A stretch of DNA of 55,879 bases from Longimicrobiales bacterium (GTDB lineage: Bacteria > Gemmatimonadota > Gemmatimonadetes > Longimicrobiales > RSA9), in NCBI GenBank assembly GCA_035461765.1, contig DATHUY010000096.1, forward strand, positions 1-55,879, given 5' to 3'. The notes below the pieces were generated by a model, which made no database searches, was not told the origin of the DNA, and saw nothing but the letters and a program-made list of their open reading frames with translations. Positions 41,465 through 50,706 of the stretch are shown here, piece after piece; position 1 is the stretch's first letter, and every line of letters starts with the position of its first letter. The translations under genes were made by a program, and so were the position numbers.

Positions 41465-42891
41465 CAATGCGCGATGAGGCCTGGATGAGCGTGGACCTGC
41501 GCGCGCTCGCACGCACGGGCGCAGTGCACTTCATGGGTATCAGCGGTGCCGGCATGTCCGCGCTGGCGGAGCTGGTCGTGCGGGGCGGCGGCACGGTTAC
41601 GGGCTGCGACCTGCGTCTGGGCGCGGCGGCCGACGCGCTGCGCGCGCGCGGCGTTACGATCCATCACGGCCATGATGATGCGCACATCGCCGATGCCACG
41701 GCGCTCGTGATGACGTCGGCCATCCCGGGCACGCACCCGGAAGTCATCGCGGCGCGGGATCGCGGCATCCCCGTGCTCAAGCGGGCCCAGGCCCTCGGCG
41801 CGCTCGTCAATCAGGCGGTCGTCCTCGCCATAGCCGGGACGCACGGCAAGACCACGACGACGGCTGCGACCACCGCGATTCTCGACGCGGCTGGCATGGA
41901 GCCCACGGGCCTGGTCGGAGGCCGCATGCCGGCATGGGGCGGTGGGCTGCGTGCGGGACGCGACGAGATCTTCGTGGTCGAGGCGGACGAGTACGACCGC
42001 TCTTTCCTGACGCTGCGGCCGGCTGCAGCCGTGATCACGTCGATCGAAGCGGATCACCTCGACATCTACGGCGACCTGGCCGGTGTCGAGAAGGCATTCG
42101 TCGAGTTCGCGGACAGCGTGAAAGAAGACGGCATCATCGCCGTGTGCAGTGATGACGAGGGTGCGCGTCGCATTGCCTCTCACGTCAGCGGCCCTGCGCA
42201 TCTGCTGACGTATGGCACGGGTGAGCACGCCGACCTGCGCGCGATCAACGTGCGGCAGGACGGCCGCATGATGACGTTCGACGTGGAGGAGCATGGAGAC
42301 CGCCTCGGCACGCTGACACTCGGTGCGCCGGGCATTCACAACGTGCAGAACGCGCTCGCAGCGTTCGCGGTCGCGCGTCACGCAGGCGCGACGTTCGACG
42401 CCGCGCGCACCGCGCTGCGTTCCTTCTCGGGCGTGTCACGCCGGTTCCAGGAGCTCGGCACCGCGCAAGGCATCACGGTCGTCGATGATTACGCGCACCA
42501 TCCCACGGAGATCGCTGCGACGATCGCGACGGCGCGCGGCACGTATCCCGGTCGCAGGATCGTTGCGGCGTTCCAGCCGCATCTGTTCAGCCGCACGCGT
42601 GAACATGCCGTCGCGTTCGGCCATGCGCTGGCCGGCGCCGATGTCGTGTGGGTCAGCGATGTGTATCCCGCGCGCGAAGCGCCGATCGAGGGTGTGAGCG
42701 GTGAGCTGGTGAGTCGCGCGGCGGAAGCCGCCGGCAACAAGCACGTTCATTACACCATCACCCTGGATGAAATGGCGCGCGCACTGCGCGCCGAGCTGCG
42801 GGACAACGACGTGCTCGTCGCGATGGGTGCCGGCGACATCGACGAGATGGCGCACAGCCTCCATGACGCGCTCGCGCAGGGGGCAGCATGA
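41461..42891 (+). CDS. murC: UDP-MurNAc:L-alanine ligase MurC
   Basis: A 476-residue Mur ligase. It has HFMGISGAGMSALAEL (MurC-specific N-domain), ATP motif GTHGKTT (126-132), EADEYDRSFL, IEADHLDIYG, FSGVSRRFQELG and VDDYAHHPTEI, all diagnostic of MurC. It is the first Mur ligase step. In many bacteria murB and ddl follow; here ftsQ follows directly, overlapping the murC stop. Confidence 0.96.
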   Translation: MTMRDEAWMSVDLRALARTGAVHFMGISGAGMSALAELVVRGGGTVTGCDLRLGAAADALRARGVTIHHGHDDAHIADATALVMTSAIPGTHPEVIAARDRGIPVLKRAQALGALVNQAVVLAIAGTHGKTTTTAATTAILDAAGMEPTGLVGGRMPAWGGGLRAGRDEIFVVEADEYDRSFLTLRPAAAVITSIEADHLDIYGDLAGVEKAFVEFADSVKEDGIIAVCSDDEGARRIASHVSGPAHLLTYGTGEHADLRAINVRQDGRMMTFDVEEHGDRLGTLTLGAPGIHNVQNALAAFAVARHAGATFDAARTALRSFSGVSRRFQELGTAQGITVVDDYAHHPTEIAATIATARGTYPGRRIVAAFQPHLFSRTREHAVAFGHALAGADVVWVSDVYPAREAPIEGVSGELVSRAAEAAGNKHVHYTITLDEMARALRAELRDNDVLVAMGAGDIDEMAHSLHDALAQGAA

Positions 42892-43676
42892 GGACTGCAC
42901 TGGTGCGCGGCGCGGCAGTGCTCGGTTGTGCGACGGTGCTCGTCACTGCGGCGGCGTTCACACCAATCGCACTGCGCGGCATTGACGGATTCCGCGTTCA
43001 GCGCGTCGAGGTGAGTGGCCTGCGCTACCTGACGGCAGTCGCCGCGGTCGACGCGGCTGGAATCGACACCTCTGCCAACGTGTTCGACGATCCGACACCG
43101 TGGCTCGAGCAGCTGCGCATGCACCCGCTCGTCGCTGATGTCCGGCTCCGTCGCCGCCTGCCCGGCACGATAGTGCTGGAGATCGAGGAGGCCGTGCCCG
43201 TCGCATTTGCACGCACTCCCGAGCTGCGCGCCATTGGTGCACATGGCCGGATCCTGCCGCTCGATCCCGCCGGTGAAGGACTGAATCTGCCGGTGCTGAG
43301 CGTGCGCACGCGCGTCTCCGCTTTCGGCCGCGCCGTCGATCCCGCCACGCTCGCGACGCTGCAGTTCCTGATGCTCACGAGGCGCGCCGAGCCGGGCCTG
43401 CTCGACTGGATCTCGGAGATCGGAATGGAGGGCGACGCTGTGCGTCTGGTTCTGCGCAGCGCAGCGGATGCCGAGGTGCTCGTGCCGGTCGAGCCAGCGC
43501 CTGACCGGCTCCGTGAGCTGGCCGCTACGATCGCCGAGCTCGGTACACCGCGTGTCGTGCAGCCGGCCGAAGGTGCAGCGGTCCGTGCCGCCGAGGCGGA
43601 GCTGAATCGCGTGAAGAAAATCGACGTGCGGTTCCACGACCAGGTCGTGGTGTCATTGCGTAAGGGAAAGAGCTGA
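42888..43676 (+). CDS. ftsQ: Cell division protein FtsQ/DivIB
   Basis: A 262-residue bitopic protein. It has an N-terminal signal anchor (GAAVLGCATVLVTAAAF), a POTRA domain at about 35-105 (FRVQRVEVSGLRYLTAV, HPLVADVRLRRRLPGTI, LEIEEAVPVAFA) and a beta-rich C-domain ending in a basic tail. The cytoplasmic N-terminus is very short. It recruits and scaffolds FtsL/FtsB and FtsWI at the septum. Identification rests on the POTRA pattern and the position between murC and ftsA. It overlaps murC by 4 bases. Confidence 0.9.
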   Translation: MRTALVRGAAVLGCATVLVTAAAFTPIALRGIDGFRVQRVEVSGLRYLTAVAAVDAAGIDTSANVFDDPTPWLEQLRMHPLVADVRLRRRLPGTIVLEIEEAVPVAFARTPELRAIGAHGRILPLDPAGEGLNLPVLSVRTRVSAFGRAVDPATLATLQFLMLTRRAEPGLLDWISEIGMEGDAVRLVLRSAADAEVLVPVEPAPDRLRELAATIAELGTPRVVQPAEGAAVRAAEAELNRVKKIDVRFHDQVVVSLRKGKS

Positions 43677-43678
43677 AT

Positions 43679-44905
43679 ATGCGGCCCAATCTGGTAGCGG
43701 GATTGGATATCGGGTCGACGAAGACCTGCGCCGTGGTCGCGGAGGTCGTGTCTGAGCCGAAGGGACGTCGACTGAAGATTCTCGGAATCGGTCAGGCACG
43801 CACGGTGGGGATGCGTCGCGAGGTGATCACGGACATCGAGGGCACCACCGAGTCCGTTCGCACTGCCATGAAGGAAGCCGAGCTGATGGCAGGTGTGACC
43901 GTGGAACGCGTCTTCACGGGCGTGGCGGGCGAGTACATCCATGCGCGCACGTCGCACGGTGTCGTCGCGGTGAGCGGTGATGAGATCAGTGGCGCGGATG
44001 TAAAGCGCGTGCAGGAAGTCGCGCGTGCGGTCGTGGTTCCGGCAGACCGCGAGGTCCTGCACGTGCTGTCGCAGGAGTACATCGTCGACCACCAGCGTGG
44101 CATCCGCGACCCCATCGGCATGGCCGGCACACGGCTCGAAGCGGAAGTCTACATCATCACCAGCTCCATCACCGCGACGCAGAACCTGCGCAAGGCGGTG
44201 AGCCGGGCCGGCTATCGCATCGAGCGCACGATCCACGAACCGCTCGCCACGGCACGCGCCGCCGTCACGGACGACGAGAAGGATGTCGGTGTCGCGCTCG
44301 TCGACCTCGGTGGCTCCACGACGGAGCTTGCGATCTTCCGTGATGGCAAGATGCGTCACCTGTGCTCGATCCCGTGGGGCGGCGGCACGGTCACCAACGA
44401 TCTGGCGAAGGGGCTCAGCATCACGTACGCGCACGCCGAGGTCGCCAAGGAGAAGCATGGCGTCGCGTATGCGCAGCTGGTCGATCCGCGGGAGACCGTC
44501 GAGCTGCCCGGTCCCGGACCGGGAACTACGCGCGAGGTCGCACGCGAACTGATCGCTCACATCATCGAGCAGCGACTCGACGAGATCCTGAGTCTTGTGG
44601 GCCGCGAGATCGAGAATGCCGGAGAGATGGGCAAGCTTGGAGCCGGCGCCGTGCTGACGGGCGGTGGCGCGGGCCTCGAGGGCGCAGTCGAGGTGGCACA
44701 GCATGCGTTCGGTATGCCTGTCCGCGTCGGCATACCCGGCGAGGGTCTGACCGGCCTGTCGGATTCGGTGCGCAGGCCGCAGTTCGCGACCGCGACCGGC
44801 CTCGCGCTGTTCGCCGCTGACCAGCTGAGCGAGAGCGCATTCGGCGCCCGGCTGAGCCAGGGTGCTGCCGGCCGCGTAGTCGCCTGGCTCAGGGAATTCT
44901 TTTGA
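43679..44905 (+). CDS. ftsA: Cell division protein FtsA
   Basis: A 408-residue actin-like ATPase. Phosphate-1 motif is [16 protein letters not shown], phosphate-2 is [16 protein letters not shown], and adenosine region is [13 protein letters not shown]. The division-specific 1C subdomain is present ([18 protein letters not shown]). The final helix VVAWLREFF is amphipathic and is the usual membrane-targeting sequence. FtsA tethers FtsZ filaments to the membrane. It starts 2 bases after ftsQ. A 175-base gap with an unusual repeat separates it from ftsZ. Confidence 0.96.
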   Translation: MRPNLVAGLDIGSTKTCAVVAEVVSEPKGRRLKILGIGQARTVGMRREVITDIEGTTESVRTAMKEAELMAGVTVERVFTGVAGEYIHARTSHGVVAVSGDEISGADVKRVQEVARAVVVPADREVLHVLSQEYIVDHQRGIRDPIGMAGTRLEAEVYIITSSITATQNLRKAVSRAGYRIERTIHEPLATARAAVTDDEKDVGVALVDLGGSTTELAIFRDGKMRHLCSIPWGGGTVTNDLAKGLSITYAHAEVAKEKHGVAYAQLVDPRETVELPGPGPGTTREVARELIAHIIEQRLDEILSLVGREIENAGEMGKLGAGAVLTGGGAGLEGAVEVAQHAFGMPVRVGIPGEGLTGLSDSVRRPQFATATGLALFAADQLSESAFGARLSQGAAGRVVAWLREFF

Positions 44906-44913
44906 ACGAACGC

Positions 44914-45011
44914 GGGAGCGGGAGCGGGATCGTGTCCGGGATCGGGATCGGGAACAGCTGCAACCCGATCCCGGACCCGATCCCGGACACGAACACGATT
45001 CCGATCCCGAG
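44914..45011 (+). repeat. Opposed hexanucleotide arrays between ftsA and ftsZ
   Basis: Seven hexamers of a GGGATC/GGGAGC type run from 44914 to 44955, with GGG at 44914, 44920, 44926, 44938, 44944 and 44950. After a short core containing CAGCTG come eight hexamers of the complementary CCCGAT/CCCGGA type (44964-45011). The two arrays contain a perfect 17-bp inverted repeat (44930-44946 with 44976-44992) and can fold into a longer imperfect hairpin. T-rich GTTTGTTTTT follows at 45011-45020. The G-runs also fit a quadruplex pattern. It may act as attenuator, processing site or terminator. Confidence 0.85.
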
Positions 45012-45080
45012 TTTGTTTTTCGTTGCAGTACCCGGCGATACCGCGTGGCGGCGGACGCCGATCACCTGAAGGAGGGAGCC

Positions 45081-46322
45081 ATGATGATATTCGAATTCGA
45101 AGAGGGCGCGGCACAGAACGCACGGATGAAGGTGATCGGTGTGGGTGGCGGCGGTAACAACGCCGTGAACCGCATGATCGCCGAGGATCTCGACGGCGTC
45201 GAGTTCATCAGCGTCAACACGGATGCGCAGGCGCTCAAGCTGGCGCAGTCGCAGTTGAAGATCCAGATCGGCAAGAAGCTGACGCGCGGGCTCGGTGCCG
45301 GGGCACGCCCGGAGATCGGGCGGCAGGCGATCGAGGAGAGCCGCGAGGACATCGCGAAGATCCTCGAGGGTGCGGATCTCGTCTTCGTGACCGCGGGTAT
45401 GGGCGGCGGCACGGGAACGGGTGCCGCGCCGGTCATCGCGGAGATCGCGCGCGAGATGGGCGCGCTGACGATCGGCATCGTGACGAAGCCGTTCCTGTTC
45501 GAGGGACGTAAGCGCATGCAGCAGGCGGAGATGGGTCTCGCCGAGCTGAAGCGCTCGGCCGACACGGTCATTGTCGTGCCGAACGAGCGCCTGCTTTCGG
45601 TCGTCGGGAAGGGAACATCTTTCCGGGATGCGCTAAAAAAGGCGGACGAGGTGTTGCTGCATGCGACCCAGGGAATCAGCGACCTGATCCATGTGACGGG
45701 CGAGATAAACGTTGATTTCGCGGACGTTAGGACGGTGATGCAGAGTCGCGGACCCGCAATCATGGGAACGGGTTACGGCTGTGGCGAGAACCGTGCAATG
45801 GAAGCCGCGCAGGAAGCGATATCGAGCCCGCTGCTCGACAACGTGACGATCCAGGGCGCCATGGGCGTGCTGATCAATATCACGGGCGGGATGGATCTCG
45901 CTATTGACGAGGTGACCACCATCTCCTCCATTATAAAGGAGGCAGCCGGCGACGATGCGGAGATCATCTTCGGTGCGGTGCACGATCCGACACTCGAGAA
46001 CGGCGTGCGTGTGACGGTGATCGCGACGGGGCTGGAGAAGCAGGAAGCGCCCCCGCGCGATAACGTGATCCGGCCGCATTTCGGCATGCGTACGTCGCAG
46101 GCGCCGGCCGCCGGGGCGGCACCGGCACTGGCGGGCGTGGGAGCGGGCCAGGATGCTGGTTACGGCGCCCGGCAGCATGCGGGGGCGGCGACAATGGCTG
46201 CACCGCGCACGGCGGACTACGCGGAGGCACTGCCGTTCGCGAGGCCGCCGCAGAGCCCGATCGGCCGGCAGCAGTTGACGGATCTCGACATTCCGACGTT
46301 CATCCGTCGCCAGATGGACTGA
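45081..46322 (+). CDS. ftsZ: Cell division GTPase FtsZ
   Basis: A 413-residue tubulin homologue. It has [16 protein letters not shown], the GTP signature GGGTGTG (108-114), [11 protein letters not shown] (T7 loop region) and an Ala/Pro/Gly-rich linker (about 325-395). The C-terminal conserved peptide [11 protein letters not shown] binds FtsA. An ideal ribosome site, AAGGAGG at 45069-45075, fixes the start at ATG 45081 (or the adjacent ATG 45084). It is the only dcw gene here with its own consensus ribosome site and leader, suggesting separately tuned translation. Confidence 0.97.
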   Translation: MMIFEFEEGAAQNARMKVIGVGGGGNNAVNRMIAEDLDGVEFISVNTDAQALKLAQSQLKIQIGKKLTRGLGAGARPEIGRQAIEESREDIAKILEGADLVFVTAGMGGGTGTGAAPVIAEIAREMGALTIGIVTKPFLFEGRKRMQQAEMGLAELKRSADTVIVVPNERLLSVVGKGTSFRDALKKADEVLLHATQGISDLIHVTGEINVDFADVRTVMQSRGPAIMGTGYGCGENRAMEAAQEAISSPLLDNVTIQGAMGVLINITGGMDLAIDEVTTISSIIKEAAGDDAEIIFGAVHDPTLENGVRVTVIATGLEKQEAPPRDNVIRPHFGMRTSQAPAAGAAPALAGVGAGQDAGYGARQHAGAATMAAPRTADYAEALPFARPPQSPIGRQQLTDLDIPTFIRRQMD

Positions 46323-46356
46323 CGAGCACACCACATAAACGAGACGCGAAGGTTTG

Positions 46357-47676
46357 ATGCCGAACCCGTACAAGATCATCTCGCTGGGGCTCATTGCTGC
46401 GTTCAGTCTGGGCGCGGTGACGCTGATGCCCCCACGCGTGGACGAGCCTGACGCTGCGCGTGCGCCCACACTGGGCGCGCTCTACGCGGCGCCGGTGGAG
46501 CGTGCCGAGACGCACGTGCTGCGGCCGGGACAGACGTTGTCCACGGTCCTTACCCAGGCCCGCATCACGGGCCAGGAGATGGCGGACCTCCTGCTCGGTC
46601 TGCGCGAGCACATGGACCCGCGCAGACTGCCGGCGGGTTCTGAGGTAACGGTCCGGCGCTGGTCGCGCGACGATCAGCCGCGGGCCGTAGATGTGCGCCT
46701 CGATGCGGATCGCACGGTCCGTCTGATGAAGGCGGACATGGGCTGGGACGGCCGCATCATCATCACGCCGATCCGCATCGACACCGTGTACGGCGGCGGC
46801 ACGATCGCGGCCGGCCGCACGACGTTGTATGAGACGGTGGTGTTCGATCCCGAGTCGAAGGTGCGGCCTTCCGACCGACCGCAGCTGGTCGTCGAGCTGG
46901 CCGGGATCTACGAGTACAAGCTGGACTTCACGCGCGAGATCCAGGTCGGCGATTCCTACCGTGTCGCGTATGAGCGGGAGAGCCGGCCCGACGGCACGTC
47001 ACGCAGCATTCGGATTCTCGCGGCGGAGATCGTGTCCCGCGGACAGTCGTACCCGGCCATCTGGTTCGACGAGAACGCCGAGTCAGCGGGGTACTACGAC
47101 AACGAGGCGCGCCCGTTGCGCAACGGGTTCAGCAAGTACCCGGTGGACTTTGCGCGTGTCACGTCGGCGTACAATCCGCGACGCTACCATCCGGTGCTGG
47201 GCGTCTATCGTGCGCACCAGGGCACCGACTTCGGTGGCGGCACGGGCACTCCGGTCAAGGTGACGGCGAACGGTACCGTGACGTTCGCGGGAACGAACGG
47301 CGGCTACGGCCGCATGATCGAGGTGCGTCACATCAACGGTTACACCACGCGGTATGCTCACCTGAGCCGATTCGCGTCGGGTGTCCGTGTGGGTGCGCGG
47401 GTTACGCAGAAGGACGTGATCGGATACATCGGTGCGACGGGGCTCGCCACGGCCCCGCATCTGCACTACGAGCTGCGCAAGAACGGACGGGCCGTCAACG
47501 CGATGAGGGAGAAGCTTCCGGAAGCGCCGCGGCTGCCCGGTACGCTACGTGAGCAGTTCATGGCCCTGGCGCCGCAGCGCTCGTCCCTCCTCGAGCGTGT
47601 ATCAGCGCCTGCCGGCAAACTCGCCGAGACGGACGCCGCCGGAGCGGGGACGGTCCGCGCGGTGGACGAGACGTGA
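46357..47676 (+). CDS. M23-family peptidoglycan endopeptidase
   Basis: A 439-residue envelope protein. It has an N-terminal hydrophobic anchor or signal (ISLGLIAAFSLGAVTL), a LysM/OapA-like region (about 50-110, HVLRPGQTLSTVLTQARI), a beta-rich middle domain, and the LytM/M23 domain. Its zinc ligands are His287 and Asp291 in HQGTDFGGG and HLH (368-370) in PHLHYEL. It resembles MepM-type DD-endopeptidases that cut cross-links to allow wall growth. The ATG at 46357 has GAAGG upstream. Placed 34 bases after ftsZ, it may be cotranscribed, and is followed by a terminator. Confidence 0.9.
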   Translation: MPNPYKIISLGLIAAFSLGAVTLMPPRVDEPDAARAPTLGALYAAPVERAETHVLRPGQTLSTVLTQARITGQEMADLLLGLREHMDPRRLPAGSEVTVRRWSRDDQPRAVDVRLDADRTVRLMKADMGWDGRIIITPIRIDTVYGGGTIAAGRTTLYETVVFDPESKVRPSDRPQLVVELAGIYEYKLDFTREIQVGDSYRVAYERESRPDGTSRSIRILAAEIVSRGQSYPAIWFDENAESAGYYDNEARPLRNGFSKYPVDFARVTSAYNPRRYHPVLGVYRAHQGTDFGGGTGTPVKVTANGTVTFAGTNGGYGRMIEVRHINGYTTRYAHLSRFASGVRVGARVTQKDVIGYIGATGLATAPHLHYELRKNGRAVNAMREKLPEAPRLPGTLREQFMALAPQRSSLLERVSAPAGKLAETDAAGAGTVRAVDET

Positions 47677-47716
47677 GATCTGGCGCGAAACCCTCCTTCG
47701 CGTAGGTTGTAGAAAC

Positions 47717-47747
47717 AGCCCGCTGGCCGAGAGCCGGCGGGCTTTTT
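47717..47747 (+). terminator. Rho-independent terminator after the M23 gene
   Basis: AGCCCGCTGGC (47717-47727) pairs with GCCGGCGGGCT (47733-47743), 11 bp with one wobble and a 5-base loop, followed by five T residues. It marks the end of the ftsZ-M23 transcription unit. Confidence 0.9.
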
Positions 47748-47765
47748 CGCACCCGGGAAGACAGG

Positions 47766-49739
47766 ATGAGCGGATTGCAGTGGGTGCTCTGGCTCGGTCT
47801 GAGCGCCGTGGTCATCGCAGGGAGTGTGTGGCACTATCGCCGGCGGGAGACGCCGGGACGGGGCCGCATGCTGCTGGCCGTGCTGCGCGCTTTGGCGATC
47901 GCTCTCGCGCTGCTGCTGCTGTTCGATCCGGAGCTGCCAGCGCGCGATGCCGCCGCCGTGCAGGGCACCCAGGTCCTGCTCGATGCCTCCCTCAGCATGC
48001 AGCTCGCCGACGCGGATGGACGCACACGGTGGCGGAGCGCTGTGGCGGCGGCTGGCTCGCGCGCGGGCAACCGACCCGTTCTCCTCTTTGGTGACCGGGC
48101 GCGGCCGCTGGCGCCGGCCGCGCTTCCCGATACGGTCCCCGGGGACGTACGCACGCTCCTGCTTCCGGGGCTGCAGGCGGCGGCTGAAGCCGGCGTGCGC
48201 GATGTCGTGGTATTCACTGATGGCGGTATCGAAGATGCCGATGCAGTGGCGCGCTGGGCCCCGCGGCTGGGTCTGGGTGTCGAGCTCGTGCACGTCGGCG
48301 ATGACGTCTCCAATGCGGCGCTCGTCGAGGCGAACGCGCCGCAGTGGGTGGACGTGGGACAGCCCCTGCCGCTCGAGTTCGCGATGACCGGGGACGCGAC
48401 GGATTCCGTCGGAGTGGTCGTGCGGCGGAACGGCCGCGTGATCGGGCGGACCCGAGTCGCGGCACCGGCGGCAGGCCGGCTCGCCGCCGGGAGCATGGAG
48501 CTGAGACTCGAGCCGGCCGACGCGGAGGACGGCTGGGTCCGCCTCGAGGTGGCGCTCGAAACAACCGACGCGGTCCCCGACGATGATCAGCGGACGGTTT
48601 ACGTTCAGGTGGGCGCGGAGCCCGCGGGTATAGCTCTCGTGTCGTTCCGCCCCGACTGGGAGCCGCGTTTCCTCGCTCCACTGCTGGAGCGCAGCCTGGG
48701 TCTCCCCCTGCGCGCCTGGCTGCGCGGCACGACCGGACAGTACGTCCGCCTCGCCGCCGGCATGGAGGCCGGCAGCCAGACCAGCGAGGCCGATGTGCGC
48801 CGGGCGGTCGAGCGCGGCCAGCTCGTGGTCCTGCACGGTCTCGGCATCGACGCGCCCGCCTGGGCGCATGAGGCCGCTCGCACGGCGGCCCACGTGCTGA
48901 TCTTCCCCGCCGACGACGTATCGACTCTCGACCTCCCGGCCGCGGTGGGGGCGGAGATGCAGGGCGACTTCTTCCCTCGGGCCGATGTGCCTGCGTCGCC
49001 TGTGGCCGGGCTGCTCGCGGACCTGGAGATCGCGAGCGCGCGGCCGCTGACGGCGCTGCGCCCGGTCGATGCACCAGCGGGTGCCTGGGCGCCGCTGATG
49101 GCCACACGCGGCCGCCAGGGCGCCGTACTGCCACTTGCTGTGGCCGGCGAGACACAGGGCCGGCGCTGGGCCGTCGCGGCCGCCTCCGGGTACTGGCAGT
49201 GGGCCTTCCGGGGCGGGGCCGAGCGGCAGCTCTACGCGCGCTTCTGGAGTGCGCTGGCCGGATGGCTCGCACAGACGGGCGATGTCGCGTCCATGCCCCC
49301 GGTCAGGCCGGCGCAGATGGTCTTGCCGCGCGGCGCCGACGTGGCGTGGGTCACCGCGTCCGCGACTATCGATTCGATCCAGGTAGTGCTGACCGATGAA
49401 TCCGGATCAGTCGCATACGACACGCTTGTTGCCGCGGTGCGCGGCGATACCGCCTACACGACTGGACCTGCGCCCGGCCATTACAGCTATCGCGCCCGCG
49501 CGTTCAGTGGTGATAACGTCATCTCCGGTGCCGGTGTACTGACAGTCGAACGATATTCGCCGGAGTTCGCACGCGGGCGCATTGACGGCGGACGGCTGGA
49601 GTCCGGCGCGGAGACGGTGCGTGGCGAGGATACGGCGAGACGCGGTACCCCGCTGCACGCGACGGGGTATCCGTACGTACTGATCGTGCTGCTGCTGGCG
49701 GCCGAGTGGATCCTGCGCCGGCGGTGGGGGTTGAGATGA
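47766..49739 (+). CDS. Membrane vWA-like protein of unknown function
   Basis: A 657-residue membrane protein. Two N-terminal helices (WVLWLGLSAVVIAGSVW and MLLAVLRALAIALALLLLF) are followed by a region with a MIDAS-like DxSxS (Asp73, Ser75, Ser77 in LLDASLSMQL) and VVVFTDGGIEDAD, pointing to a degenerate von Willebrand A domain. A long extracytoplasmic part with Ig-like strands and a glutamine-amidotransferase-like segment (ADVRRAVERGQLVVLHGLG) follows. A C-terminal helix (YVLIVLLLAAEWIL) ends the protein. The layout resembles BatA-type or aerotolerance-related membrane proteins. Function is unknown. ATG 47766 has AGACAGG upstream. Confidence 0.82.
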   Translation: MSGLQWVLWLGLSAVVIAGSVWHYRRRETPGRGRMLLAVLRALAIALALLLLFDPELPARDAAAVQGTQVLLDASLSMQLADADGRTRWRSAVAAAGSRAGNRPVLLFGDRARPLAPAALPDTVPGDVRTLLLPGLQAAAEAGVRDVVVFTDGGIEDADAVARWAPRLGLGVELVHVGDDVSNAALVEANAPQWVDVGQPLPLEFAMTGDATDSVGVVVRRNGRVIGRTRVAAPAAGRLAAGSMELRLEPADAEDGWVRLEVALETTDAVPDDDQRTVYVQVGAEPAGIALVSFRPDWEPRFLAPLLERSLGLPLRAWLRGTTGQYVRLAAGMEAGSQTSEADVRRAVERGQLVVLHGLGIDAPAWAHEAARTAAHVLIFPADDVSTLDLPAAVGAEMQGDFFPRADVPASPVAGLLADLEIASARPLTALRPVDAPAGAWAPLMATRGRQGAVLPLAVAGETQGRRWAVAAASGYWQWAFRGGAERQLYARFWSALAGWLAQTGDVASMPPVRPAQMVLPRGADVAWVTASATIDSIQVVLTDESGSVAYDTLVAAVRGDTAYTTGPAPGHYSYRARAFSGDNVISGAGVLTVERYSPEFARGRIDGGRLESGAETVRGEDTARRGTPLHATGYPYVLIVLLLAAEWILRRRWGLR

Positions 49740-49785
49740 GGCCGAAGGGAATGGCCGTCAAACTGTTGAGGGGAACGGACGCATC

Positions 49786-50706
49786 GTGAGACTGGCGAAG
49801 CGGGCGGGCGAGAAGCCGACGCTGTGGAAGAAGATCAGGGACATCGCGCTGACGGACGTCGGCGTGCTCGTGCGGGGTCTCGATGAGGGCTCGCTGGAGA
49901 AGATCGAGGAAACTTTGCTCGGGGCCGACTTCGGTGTGCCGGCGACCATGCGCCTGGTGGACGTGGTCGAGTCGCTGTCGCGCAGCGGCAAAATAAAGAC
50001 GGAGCAGCAGTTTCTGGAAACGGTCGAGCGCGAGATCAGGACCATCCTGTCGGAGGGCAGGGCGGACACTGCGCTGAAGCACGCCGCAGAGCCGCCCACC
50101 GTGTATCTGATGGTGGGCGTGAACGGCGTCGGCAAGACGACGACGATCGGCAAGCTCGCCCACCGACTGAAGAAGGATGGGAAGCGCGTTCTGCTCGCGG
50201 CGGGCGATACGTTCCGCGCGGGCGCGATCGATCAGCTCCGGGTCTGGGCGGATCGTGTCGGCGTCGACTTCGTCGGCGCACAGCCGGGCGCTGATCCGGC
50301 ATCGGTGGCGTTCGATGCGATCGATGCCGCCTTCGCGCGCCGGGCGGACGTGGTGATCATCGACACGGCCGGGCGCCTGCACACGCAGGAGGATCTGATG
50401 ACGGAGCTGGCGAAGATCGGCCGCGTCGTCGACCGGCGCCTGCCCGGCGCACCGCACGAGACGCTGCTGGTGCTGGACGCGACGGTCGGTCAGAACGCGG
50501 TCGCCCAGGCACGTACGTTCGGTCGTGCGCTGCCGCTCACGGGCCTGGTGCTCGCCAAGCTCGACAGCACCGCGCGCGGCGGCATCGTGGTCGCGCTGAA
50601 GCAGGAATTCGATCTGCCGGTCAAGCTCGTCGGCACCGGTGAGGCCATCGACGCGCTGACGACATTCGACGCGGATCAGTTCGCGAAGGACGTTCTCGAA
50701 ACCTGA
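49786..50706 (+). CDS. ftsY: Signal recognition particle receptor FtsY
   Basis: A 306-residue NG-domain GTPase. The N domain helices span about 10-95. The G domain has G1 VGVNGVGKTTTIGKLA (110-125), DTFRAGAIDQLR, G3 IIDTAGRLHTQ and the guanine-site motif LAKLDSTARGG. The acidic A domain of enterobacterial FtsY is absent, as is common. It docks SRP-ribosome complexes at the membrane for co-translational insertion. The GTG at 49786 is the start; a 12-codon open frame before it is not coding. recG begins immediately after the stop. Confidence 0.95.
   Translation: MRLAKRAGEKPTLWKKIRDIALTDVGVLVRGLDEGSLEKIEETLLGADFGVPATMRLVDVVESLSRSGKIKTEQQFLETVEREIRTILSEGRADTALKHAAEPPTVYLMVGVNGVGKTTTIGKLAHRLKKDGKRVLLAAGDTFRAGAIDQLRVWADRVGVDFVGAQPGADPASVAFDAIDAAFARRADVVIIDTAGRLHTQEDLMTELAKIGRVVDRRLPGAPHETLLVLDATVGQNAVAQARTFGRALPLTGLVLAKLDSTARGGIVVALKQEFDLPVKLVGTGEAIDALTTFDADQFAKDVLET

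Noticed and set aside
44914-45011. CRISPR array
   Set aside because: The units are 6-base tandem repeats with no spacers and no cas genes nearby.
49751-49789. Twelve-codon open frame before ftsY
   Set aside because: Too short, no similarity and ends inside the ftsY start; no evidence that it is a leader peptide.
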